DNA of 64,000 bases from an uncultured Nitrospirota bacterium (GTDB lineage Bacteria; Nitrospirota; Nitrospiria; Nitrospirales; UBA8639), in NCBI GenBank assembly GCA_937139405.1, contig CAKZPV010000004.1:310001-374000 (forward strand). Reading direction: 5' to 3'. The notes beneath the pieces are model-generated. The model saw only the letters and a list, made by a program, of their open reading frames with translations. It ran no database searches and was not told the origin of the DNA. The position numbers were made by a program, and so were the translations under genes. Each line of letters begins with the position of its first letter. Position 1 is the first letter of the stretch. Positions 38,001 through 45,286 of this stretch are shown piece after piece.

Positions 38001-38398
38001 GACATCTTCCTCTCGTGTATGTGGATGCAATAGAAATTCAACAAGTCCTGAGCAACTTATTCGATAATGCCGTCAAATATTCTCCACTTGACTCTCCGAT
38101 TCAATTCCATGTTCACGAGGAAGTGCAACAGATCATGATCCAAATCTCTAATGAGGGAGGACCTATCCCAGAAGAAGATCTCGAGCAAATCTTCGACCGT
38201 TTCTATCGTCGCCGACTCCAACGTGACCAATCCATCCGTGGTACGGGCTTAGGCTTAGCCATTTGTAAAGGCATTGTTGAAGCCCATGGTGGTCAAATCT
38301 GGTGTGAGTCTACAGATTCAAGGGTCATCTTCACTTTGAGCTTGCCTGTGACTGAGTCCATGGAAAAATTTTCCCTTGAAGGACTTCACAAAGGATAA
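35030..38398 (+). CDS. Membrane histidine kinase with five PAS domains
   Basis: About 1,122 residues from the ATG at 35030, which has GGAG upstream; the frame is open from a TTG at 34937. Domains in order: TM helix (FIIITVMFLSVLLCLLIY), a periplasmic PilJ/type-IV-pili-MCP-like helical sensor, a second TM (ILITLIVGLLGIVFV), five PAS/PAC units (ending GISEDITEWKQ, VEDITYRKQ, NCEDISERKK, NVDITEHKE, GISEDITERKQ), HisKA with the phospho-His in SHELRTPLTAMKAS, and HATPase_c (NLFDNAVKYS, FDRFYRR, GTGLGLAICKGI). The catalytic part resembles KdpD. The partner regulator starts five bases after the stop. Confidence 0.93.
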   Translation: MNPTSIGMDQLFRTSMVSRRFIIITVMFLSVLLCLLIYTVSTMQKDQSMGFLIDVAGHQRMFLQKHFNEMVLTSHDISVDYTATRQRIRSTLNALMDGGSVATNSETNQRQTIPSAPTQEIYEKLLEQQNHIQEVFQLADDFLLLSPNDREFRPQLETLRTQHEIGIHIADEAVKQLDQYSEDGITTMLRWEILITLIVGLLGIVFVTKSVRDGRKLEKEIDERKRVDSALRNNEMFLNSIVENIPHMIFVKDARDLRFLRWNKAGEALIGYPNEALIGKTDYDFFPQSEADFYTTKDREVLTGKKLIDIPEEVIQTKSHGTRYLHTKKIPILDSHGNPEYLLGISEDITEWKQTEERIRKGERKFRAMYEQAPTGIAILDSLSGRFTQINRTYCDIVGYSEEEMLNLTFQDITHPDDLQTDLDWGQQLISGKINSFRMEKRYFHKNGAVIWVNLICVSLWLEPTDLREHMAMVEDITYRKQGEKSLQESEERFRILYEDNPSMYFTVSQDGIVLSVNRFGAQQLGYTGEELVGQPVIDLFIEEDKPFVQQRFAHCLKNSLVVHSWEFRKVRKDKSIVWVKEVARAVRNNDGEFVVLLNCEDISERKKTENALQEWQALTESILGQLPKGFAYRCLNDKSWPIIYTSNGIEEVTGYPIADLLGGKITYNSLMPPGENERVWPIVQEALAKRLPYENEHQIITRDGKKKWILARGRFIFDETGRLLYLDGLNVDITEHKENEEKLRASEAQFRTLVNHIPFCIHEIELSGKMSSMNKAGQKMLEIENESQVIGRSYLELADKRDQNRIRNYFSQAVQGQSVDFELHVTTDGIEKFFNRSFIPIRGDDGNVSKIVGISEDITERKQAEEHLRESESKRMDALRQSDELKSALLASVSHELRTPLTAMKASASSILGTIPNGLDEVQQEFLKGIDQEINYLSRLVDNLLDMSQIEAGTLVPHREWHPLEDLVESALRHTEQMFKQQNIEIHLPRHLPLVYVDAIEIQQVLSNLFDNAVKYSPLDSPIQFHVHEEVQQIMIQISNEGGPIPEEDLEQIFDRFYRRRLQRDQSIRGTGLGLAICKGIVEAHGGQIWCESTDSRVIFTLSLPVTESMEKFSLEGLHKG

Positions 38399-38403
38399 CG
38401 AGA

Positions 38404-39114
38404 ATGATACATCAGGGCGCACGCATCCTCGTGGTGGATGACGAACCTCAAATTCGCCGTTCCTTACAAGTGAATCTAGAGACTAAAAATTATGCCGTGG
38501 AAGTGGCAGTTTCAGGGGAGGAAGCGTTACAAACCATAGCCCGGTGGAAGCCGGATCTCGTAATTGTCGATCTTCTGCTGCCTTCCATGAATGGCATCGA
38601 ACTCACCAGCAAAATTCGCGAGCAATCGATCATTCCCATCATCGTTCTTTCGGCCGTGGGAGACGAACGCAAAAAAGTGAAGGCTCTTGAATGCGGCGCT
38701 GATGATTATGTCACAAAACCCTTCAGTATGGAGGAAGTATTAGCTAGGGTTCGATCAGCTCTACGAAGAACAGTCATGTTATCTGGAACAGAACCAGTAT
38801 TCAAAAATGGCGCGCTCTCCGTCAACTTTGAACGACGCGAAGTGCGACTGCAGAATAAACTCGTCAAGCTCACTCCGACTGAATATGATCTCTTAAAATA
38901 TATGATTCAGTATGCTGGAAAAGTTCTCACACACCGAACCCTCTTAACCGCTATTTGGGGTGAGGCCTATGCCGATCAAGCCCAATATCTTCGTGTATTC
39001 ATTGGTCAATTGAGGAAAAAGATTGAACGGAATACGGCACGTCCGACCTATATTCTAACCGATCCCGGCGTTGGCTATCGCTTCGAACCCGCTTTACCAG
39101 AAGAGAACTCTTAG
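38404..39114 (+). CDS. OmpR/PhoB family response regulator (KdpE-like)
   Basis: A 236-residue regulator. Receiver domain: LVVDDEPQIRRS, phosphoacceptor Asp in VIVDLLLPSMNG, Lys in VTKPFS. Winged-helix output domain: VKLTPTEYDLLKYMIQYAGKV, HRTLLTAIWG, YLRVFIGQLRKKIE and GVGYRFE. It resembles KdpE, but no kdpFABC genes are in the window, so a potassium role is not supported. It is transcribed with the five-PAS kinase. Confidence 0.94.
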   Translation: MIHQGARILVVDDEPQIRRSLQVNLETKNYAVEVAVSGEEALQTIARWKPDLVIVDLLLPSMNGIELTSKIREQSIIPIIVLSAVGDERKKVKALECGADDYVTKPFSMEEVLARVRSALRRTVMLSGTEPVFKNGALSVNFERREVRLQNKLVKLTPTEYDLLKYMIQYAGKVLTHRTLLTAIWGEAYADQAQYLRVFIGQLRKKIERNTARPTYILTDPGVGYRFEPALPEENS

Positions 39115-39408
39115 ATTTCTTCCCTCAGCGGAACCGTCTGCGTGTCTTACGCATCGATTCCTAGACATTTCTGTTTTTCCATTCGCCCTCCTACGACATA
39201 TTCATTCAGTTCGTCATCAATCCCGAAACGATGGTCTTCGACTGGCTACCAGCCCTAATGGGCTTTGATTCATAAGATGTTTTCAAACATAACCCCATAT
39301 CCAGAACAAATCTTTACGAAATCTTTATGTCGTGGAACATAAGTATGAATAGTCCCCTTATACCTAAAAAGAGTACTTTAGAGAGAATCAATAGGGTGTT
39401 TTATTAAG

Positions 39409-39819
39409 TTGAGCAAGGTTTCAATCATGTCACTATCCCTCTTGGTAGTCGAAAAAGACCGAGATATCGGGCTTATGTTGCAAGATCGTTTAAATTTTTT
39501 AGGGTTTTATGTGACCTTAGCTCGGAACGGTAATGAAGGAATGGCCATGCTTGAGATAACGGCCGTCGATGGGATTCTCCTGGATATCGAAATGCCGATC
39601 ATGGATGGATTGACCATGCTGAAACACATTCGTAAACGGATTCCAAATATGCCCGTGATTGTCATGAGTGCCGAACTCAACAATGACAAATTGGTCAAGG
39701 CGATCGAGCAGGGGGCGAATGACTATTTGCTGAAACCAATTGATGTGGATCTCTTGTCTAAGAAATGTTCACTGATATTTTCATCGAATGTCAGTCAACG
39801 AGAATTGAAACCATCTTGA
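39409..39819 (+). CDS. Stand-alone response regulator receiver
   Basis: A 136-residue receiver-only protein. Phosphoacceptor Asp in GILLDIEMPIMDG, Ser in VMSAELN and Lys in LLKPID are present. The first acidic pair is altered to LVVEKDRD. TTG at 39409 is the first start; an ATG at 39427 (MSLSLLVV) is a good alternative. It lies between the kinase-regulator pair and another receiver gene. Confidence 0.88.
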   Translation: MSKVSIMSLSLLVVEKDRDIGLMLQDRLNFLGFYVTLARNGNEGMAMLEITAVDGILLDIEMPIMDGLTMLKHIRKRIPNMPVIVMSAELNNDKLVKAIEQGANDYLLKPIDVDLLSKKCSLIFSSNVSQRELKPS

Positions 39820-39856
39820 TGACCAGCCTACTGATCGATCACTGACGATCACAGGG

Positions 39857-40231
39857 ATGAGCATGAAACGAATTCTTATTGTCGATGATTTTGAACCAGG
39901 GAGGCTCGTCCTGCGAAAAAGTCTCGAGAAGCAGGGATATGTCTGTCAAGAAGCTGAAAATGGGTTAGAAGCCCTGCAGACCTTACGGGCGACATACTTT
40001 GATTTGGTGATTACAGACAACACAATGCCTGTCATGACGGGGCTAGAATTCATTCAATTTCTTGCTCAACAGCCTCCCGCTCAACAGCCTCCCGTGATTC
40101 TCCTGACTGGCACTCCATCACGCTATCTCTATGATGAAGCTCGACTAGCTGGAGCACAGGGTATTTTCAACAAGCCCTATGATGCTCAGATTCTCTTCTC
40201 GGAAATCTCAAGCATCCTGCAATCTCGATAG
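39857..40231 (+). CDS. Stand-alone response regulator receiver with a duplicated AQQPP segment
   Basis: A 124-residue receiver. Features: ILIVDDFEPG, Asp in LVITDNTMPVMTG, Thr in LLTGTPS and Lys in FNKPYD. Before beta-4 the protein carries AQQPPAQQPP, the product of an exact 15-base tandem duplication. An ATG six bases later (39863) is also possible. It resembles the receiver at 33343 in its FNKPYD/ISKPYD ending. Confidence 0.9.
   Translation: MSMKRILIVDDFEPGRLVLRKSLEKQGYVCQEAENGLEALQTLRATYFDLVITDNTMPVMTGLEFIQFLAQQPPAQQPPVILLTGTPSRYLYDEARLAGAQGIFNKPYDAQILFSEISSILQSR
40064..40093 (+). repeat. Exact 15-bp tandem duplication
   Basis: GCTCAACAGCCTCCC occurs twice in tandem (40064-40078 and 40079-40093), inside the receiver gene. 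It keeps the reading frame and inserts five residues before beta-4. Confidence 0.95.
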
Positions 40232-40367
40232 ACACCCTCCCCTCACTACGACGGCATGATTGAGGACATCTAACGACAAAAAATAACCAGGAATTCTTGA
40301 TGCGGAAACAATTAGAGAGACACCAATTCAAGAAGAAAGAAGGATGCACTGTCTTTAGCAGAGAGTC

Positions 40368-41357
40368 TTAGACTGCAATCTTTTCGGAGTCGGCATCCTC
40401 TTTCATTTGGTTTGTAGCTGATTGATTTAACACCGATGCAGGGACAGGGCGAATATCCCAGATGATGCCGCAAAATTGAAGTCCTCGCAACAAGTAATAT
40501 GTGATATCCACCTCCCACCATCGAAAGCCTTGTCTGGCAGAGCTAGAATACTGATGATGATTATTATGCCACCCTTCTCCAAGCGTAAGGAGTGCAAGTA
40601 GCAAATTATTCCGACTGTCATCAGAAGTGGCATAGCGTCGACTGCCGAAACGGTGTGCGAGGGAATTAATTGTAAATGTCCCATGCCACAGCGCGACGGT
40701 GGAAACCACAAAGCCCCATACCAACATTTGCCACCCATTCGTTCCAAGATTCGGATAGACTTTCCCCAGCCACGCACCAAACAGAAACAAACTGATTGCC
40801 AACACCAACGGCACGAGAGCATCAAACCGATCGAGAAATCGCAATTCTGGATACCGTGCAAAATCTTTGATACGTTTCAGATTTGTTGAAAGCTGGTTAT
40901 ATGCCAAGAACCACCCCATATGGCTCCACCACAAACCATGCTGAACCGGAGAATGCACATCAGCTGGTTTGTCAGAATGGGCATGATGAACTCGATGATT
41001 GGCCGCCCACCACAAAGGACCTCGTTGCCCAGAACTCGCCCCGAGCAACCCAAACATGAACTGCATGCCTCTGGAGGTTCGAAATGCTCGATGAGAAAAA
41101 TAGCGATGATAGAAACCCGTAATGGCAAACATGCGGCCGAAATACAGCGCAACCGCCATCCCCACAGCAATGGGACTCCAGCCAACAAAAAACACTGTCA
41201 AAACAGCAATATGTAAGCCAATAAAGGGAATTGTTCGCACCCGATCCATCTGCCTGCCATCGACACCAGAAACCGGTTGCGTTTCCTCATGACTATCAAA
41301 CCAGCGCATCAACAATCGCCACGGACTTAACATCGCTCCCTTTTTTCCTGACATCAT
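40368..41357 (-). CDS. Acyl-lipid/acyl-CoA delta-9-type fatty acid desaturase
   Basis: A 329-residue membrane di-iron desaturase. The three histidine boxes are visible: HRYFSHRAF, HRVHHAHSD and HNNHHQYSS. Membrane helices flank the first box (FIGLHIAVLTVFFVGW) and lie in the middle (LVLAISLFLFGAW). It introduces double bonds into saturated acyl chains and so tunes membrane fluidity. Monocistronic with a long AT-rich upstream region. Confidence 0.93.
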   Translation of the reverse strand: MMSGKKGAMLSPWRLLMRWFDSHEETQPVSGVDGRQMDRVRTIPFIGLHIAVLTVFFVGWSPIAVGMAVALYFGRMFAITGFYHRYFSHRAFRTSRGMQFMFGLLGASSGQRGPLWWAANHRVHHAHSDKPADVHSPVQHGLWWSHMGWFLAYNQLSTNLKRIKDFARYPELRFLDRFDALVPLVLAISLFLFGAWLGKVYPNLGTNGWQMLVWGFVVSTVALWHGTFTINSLAHRFGSRRYATSDDSRNNLLLALLTLGEGWHNNHHQYSSSARQGFRWWEVDITYYLLRGLQFCGIIWDIRPVPASVLNQSATNQMKEDADSEKIAV

Positions 41358-41617
41358 TCAAAATTCCTTTTTTCTGCTCAAAAAATCCCAGGCTCTCAAC
41401 ATGAATCGAGACAAAACAATCTTTTCATTATTTTTAATTCGGGAAATTTTCTTGCTCTCTTAAGCCAGAAGGGAAAAATTCAAACTCGAAAACATAAACC
41501 AGAATGCGACCTTCTGGCAAATAAATTCTCCCGGTCTAGACAAGAAATTCTCATATTCATTGAAAACAAGGAAATATCAGGCAGCAAGAGGATGGGGAAT
41601 TATCATGTTTTGGTGAG

Positions 41618-43321
41618 TCAGGAGATATCACGGGTGCCGCAGGGAGAGCGGATGTCTTCGATCATATTCTGAACATCTAGCGGTGGAGGTGGAGTGAAAC
41701 GGCTGACGGTAATGGCCACGATAAAGTTAAGCACCATGCCGATGGTCCCAATTCCTTCGGGGCTGATCCTGAATAGCCACTGATCAGCCGTAGCTGTTGG
41801 ATCGATAAAACGAAACCATATGATGTAGGACGCGGTAAAGCCGATTCCTAAAAGCATGCCTGCGATCGCTCCTTCCTTGGTCGTGCGTTTGTCAAAAATT
41901 CCAAGCAGCAAGATCGGAAAAAAACTAGCGGCAGCCAACCCAAAGGCAAAGGCCACAACTTGAGCCACAAAGCCTGGTGGATAAATACCAAGAACCCCAG
42001 CCACAACGACGGCAAAGGCAGCAGCGATGCGCGCCATACGTAATTCGACATGTTGAGGCATACTTTCCCACATGACCGACTTCAACAGATCATGGGAGAC
42101 CGAAGCAGAAATCACGAGCAACAAACCTGCTGCCGTCGAAAGGGCTGCCGCTAAACCGCCAGCAGCCACAAGTGCTACCACCCACGCTGGAAGTCTAGCA
42201 ATCTCGGGATTGGCGAGGACCATGATATCACGATCAACGTTGAGTTCATTCGTATCGACATTGCCACTGTACTGAATCAGACCGTCACCATTGCGGTCTT
42301 TAAAAACAATGAGCCCCGTTCTCTCCCAACTTTTAAACCATTCAGGTGCGTTCATATAAGGTTGTTCATTCAGTGTCTCAATCATGTTCACGCGAGCAAA
42401 AGCACTCACTGCCGGCGCCGTGGTATACAAAAGACCAATGAAAATCAATGCCCACATGGCGCTCCACCGGGCAGCACGAGCATTGGGCACGGTATAGAAA
42501 CGGATCAGAACATGCGGAAGCCCAGCCGTGCCAACCATCAAGGCCATGGTAATGGACAAAACATCAATCATACTTTTCTTACCATTTACCCATGCCCCAG
42601 TATATTCAGGAAGACCAAGATCACGATGGATTGCATCGAGAGTTTCAAGAAGAGCCATACCAGCGTACTGCCCTTCAAGCATCGTCCCGCCAAAACCAAT
42701 CTGTGGAATGGCCCAGCCCGTCATCTTCCATGAAATCGCCACAGCAGGAATCAAGTACGCCACAATCAGCACACAAAATTGGGCAACCTGCGTATAGGTG
42801 ATGCCGCGCATCCCACCGATGACGGCATAGAAGAACACGATTGCCACCCCTATAATGACTCCGATTGTCACATCGACTTCTAAGAAGCGCGAGAAAACAA
42901 CACCCACACCACGCATCTGTCCGGCAACATAGGTAAAGGACACAAAAATGGCACAGAAAACGGCAATCACTCGAGCGGTTTGAGAATAGTAACGATCACC
43001 AACAAATTCGGGGATCGTATAACGCCCGTATTTACGCAAATAGGGGGCAAGGAGGAGAGCCAGAAGAACATAGCCCCCGGTCCACCCCATGAGATAGATC
43101 GTACCGGTGTACCCCATGAACGAGATGAGTCCCGCCATGGAAATAAATGAGGCCGCACTCATCCAGTCGGCCGCGGTGGCCATACCATTCGCAAGTGGAG
43201 GAACCCCTCTGCCCGCGACGTAGAACCCAGAGGTCGTGCCTACGCGACTCCAGATGGCAATACAGATGTAAACGGTGAACGTGATGCCGACGAGGAGATA
43301 CGTCCAACCTTGAATGGTCAT
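41618..43321 (-). CDS. Sodium/solute symporter (VC_2705/ActP-like)
   Basis: A 567-residue transporter with about 13 membrane helices. SSS-family features: FYVAGRGVPPLANGMATAADWMSAASFI near the N-terminus, the GGMRGITYTQ block and LAAALSTAAGLLLVISASVSHDLLK. The long extracytoplasmic loop contains DRNGDGLIQYSG, an EF-hand-like Ca-binding motif. It forms a pair with the DUF4212 small subunit upstream (4-base overlap), the VC_2705 arrangement. The likely substrate is acetate or another short monocarboxylate. Confidence 0.92.
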   Translation of the reverse strand: MTIQGWTYLLVGITFTVYICIAIWSRVGTTSGFYVAGRGVPPLANGMATAADWMSAASFISMAGLISFMGYTGTIYLMGWTGGYVLLALLLAPYLRKYGRYTIPEFVGDRYYSQTARVIAVFCAIFVSFTYVAGQMRGVGVVFSRFLEVDVTIGVIIGVAIVFFYAVIGGMRGITYTQVAQFCVLIVAYLIPAVAISWKMTGWAIPQIGFGGTMLEGQYAGMALLETLDAIHRDLGLPEYTGAWVNGKKSMIDVLSITMALMVGTAGLPHVLIRFYTVPNARAARWSAMWALIFIGLLYTTAPAVSAFARVNMIETLNEQPYMNAPEWFKSWERTGLIVFKDRNGDGLIQYSGNVDTNELNVDRDIMVLANPEIARLPAWVVALVAAGGLAAALSTAAGLLLVISASVSHDLLKSVMWESMPQHVELRMARIAAAFAVVVAGVLGIYPPGFVAQVVAFAFGLAAASFFPILLLGIFDKRTTKEGAIAGMLLGIGFTASYIIWFRFIDPTATADQWLFRISPEGIGTIGMVLNFIVAITVSRFTPPPPLDVQNMIEDIRSPCGTRDIS

Positions 43322-43656
43322 TCAGACGTCTCCGAGAAATCCTTAGGAGAGGCTGAAGACGGAGTATTGTCCACACCATGCCGTCGGTCGATGCGATCCA
43401 TCGCAAACCCGTACACAAACGTCAAAATGATGAAAACATAGATTGCCCCTTGCTGAGCAAACCAAAAGCCCAGAGGAAACCCGCCGAGGTGGAATTGGTT
43501 GAGCGGCTCAACAAAGACGATGCCAAGGAGATAGGAAACCACAAACCAAATGGAAAGAAGCACAACCATCAAACGAAGATTCTCATTCCAATAAGCATGA
43601 GAGGATCGATTGGGGCGCGCTTCTGGTGAGTTATCTGCTGGAGATGGGTTCTTCAA
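43318..43656 (-). CDS. DUF4212 symporter small subunit
   Basis: A 112-residue protein with two membrane helices. YWNENLRLMVVLLSIWF and FWFAQQGAIYVFIILTFVYGFAMDRID are typical of DUF4212/TIGR03647. The stop overlaps the start of the large symporter gene by four bases. It is probably required for assembly or activity of the symporter. Confidence 0.93.
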   Translation of the reverse strand: MKNPSPADNSPEARPNRSSHAYWNENLRLMVVLLSIWFVVSYLLGIVFVEPLNQFHLGGFPLGFWFAQQGAIYVFIILTFVYGFAMDRIDRRHGVDNTPSSASPKDFSETSE

Positions 43657-43916
43657 TCAATTCTTTCCAGGCTTGGCTGCGTTCCATACATTCTCACGTA
43701 CATTGCATGACAGGACAAATTTGGAATCGGATAAAAGAAAAAAAACGCTCGCGGTGGTGGAGAAGATGCCGACTCGTCACAGAAAATGTAACAATTCAAT
43801 TTTATACATAGTTGAGTAGGATGTAGTTTCATTTTATTCGGATCGTATCAAAACAAAAAAATGAATTGGTCAATCACCTACTTCCGCATCAGCGAAAAAC
43901 ATCCATTGATAGCTCG

Positions 43917-44978
43917 ATGACGATAAAAAGACTCTTTAAAAAAAGTAAACGGATGACGATGCAAGGGATTGTAGTATTATCTATAGCCTTTGTTCTAGGA
44001 GAAATAGCATTAAGAACGTATCAATATTTCAATCCAACGTTTATTTTTCATGCGAGCTCTCACAATCGTTTTCGCGGGAAGCCGTTTTCGGATGATTGGA
44101 ATTTTAAGCTGAATTCCAAAGGGTTTAAAGACAAAGAGTTTTCGGAGAAAGAGACGGGCACCTATCGAATTATTGGAATCGGAGATTCTTTTGCTTTCGG
44201 AGTTGTGCCTTATGAATACAATTATTTGACTGTATTGGAGTCTAAGCTGAAAGCAGCGGCTATTGATGCTGAGGTTTTGAATCTGGGCATTCCAGGTATT
44301 GGCCCGAAAGACTATCTCACGTTATTTATTCAAGAAGGGTTGCCATTAAATCCTGATATGCTTTTATTGTCTTTTTTCATTGGGAACGACTTTAGTGAAA
44401 TACAAGAAAGGAAATTAACATCGTACTCGTATGTCGCTTCCTTACTTTCTTATATCTCCACATTAACAACTACATACAAGGGGCAAATAATACATGGTCA
44501 AGGCAACTATTGTGACGCCTGCCCTAATTTTGATGAAGAAACTTTTCTTAAGATAGAAAAAGATAGAAGTTTTATGTATCTTGAGGGGAATCAGAGGTTT
44601 CCTGGATTGCAAAAAAAGGCGATGTATTATCTGAATCAGATTAGCGTTATATGTCAAGAGAAAGGAGTTGATCTCGTCATTGTGCTTATCCCTGATGAGC
44701 TGCAAGTGAACCCTCAGCTTCAAAAAAATGTCAGAGAGAAATTTTATGCTGATGTGGAAGAGAGCACATGGAACATGAGGTTGCCCAACGATAGACTAAT
44801 AGCTGAATTTGACAAGCGGAAAATTGACTATATTGATCTCTACGAGTACTTCACGGAAAGACCAACAGAACAACTGTATAGGCCAAGAGATACTCATTGG
44901 AACATCGCAGGTAATAATCTGGCAGCCAACGTCATGCACGACTATTTATTGAATCAATATGTAGATCGCATGAATTAG
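43917..44978 (+). CDS. Membrane-anchored SGNH/GDSL-type hydrolase
   Basis: About 353 residues. One N-terminal membrane anchor (MQGIVVLSIAFVLGEIAL) precedes an SGNH domain: GIGDSFAFGV (block I with nucleophile Ser), NLGIPGIGPKDY (Gly block), FIGNDFSE (Asn block) and PRDTHWNIAGNN (Asp and His). AlgX/DltD-like relatives acetylate polysaccharides or remove acetyl groups at the outer face. The frame is open from TTG at 43866, and ATGs at 43917 or 43953 are possible. The gene is visibly AT-richer than its neighbours, which suggests transfer. Confidence 0.85.
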   Translation: MTIKRLFKKSKRMTMQGIVVLSIAFVLGEIALRTYQYFNPTFIFHASSHNRFRGKPFSDDWNFKLNSKGFKDKEFSEKETGTYRIIGIGDSFAFGVVPYEYNYLTVLESKLKAAAIDAEVLNLGIPGIGPKDYLTLFIQEGLPLNPDMLLLSFFIGNDFSEIQERKLTSYSYVASLLSYISTLTTTYKGQIIHGQGNYCDACPNFDEETFLKIEKDRSFMYLEGNQRFPGLQKKAMYYLNQISVICQEKGVDLVIVLIPDELQVNPQLQKNVREKFYADVEESTWNMRLPNDRLIAEFDKRKIDYIDLYEYFTERPTEQLYRPRDTHWNIAGNNLAANVMHDYLLNQYVDRMN

Positions 44979-45095
44979 AATCATATTATGCTATCAGAGT
45001 ACCCGAGAAGAAAGAGAAAAATAAAACGGATCCATTAAACTCAAAGATACGATCAAGACGCTTACCATCATCGTCTGGGCCTTAACTCCCCTTAA

Positions 45096-45237
45096 TCATT
45101 CCATTTTTTTAATACGGCAGAAGAGATTGGTAGCTTTGAGGTTGAAGAATTCGGCAGCGTCGCCCGTGCCATAGTTTTTCCAGTCGGTGGATTGTAAGGC
45201 TTTTTCAATATCGATCTTTTCTCGTAGGCACATATCT
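45096..45237 (-). pseudogene. Remnant of the Fis-type C-terminus of a sigma-54 activator
   Basis: The minus strand encodes DMCLREKIDIEKALQSTDWK, then NYGTGDAAEFFNLKATNL and FCRIKKME before a TGA. It aligns residue for residue with the last 47 or so residues of the intact regulator at 54510 (DMRLREKSNIETALQQTDWK, IYGTGGAAELLGLKPTTLLS). No AAA+ domain is upstream. It is a decayed or partial copy lying just downstream of htpG. Confidence 0.85.
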
Positions 45238-45286
45238 ACACTGAAAGCGGAGATGTGCAGATCTGGTTCGCTCATTAGCTTCGTAT

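Noticed and set aside
34937-39114. KdpDE potassium-sensing system
   Set aside because: The kinase lacks the KdpD universal-stress and KdpD sensor domains, and kdpFABC is absent; only the catalytic parts are similar.
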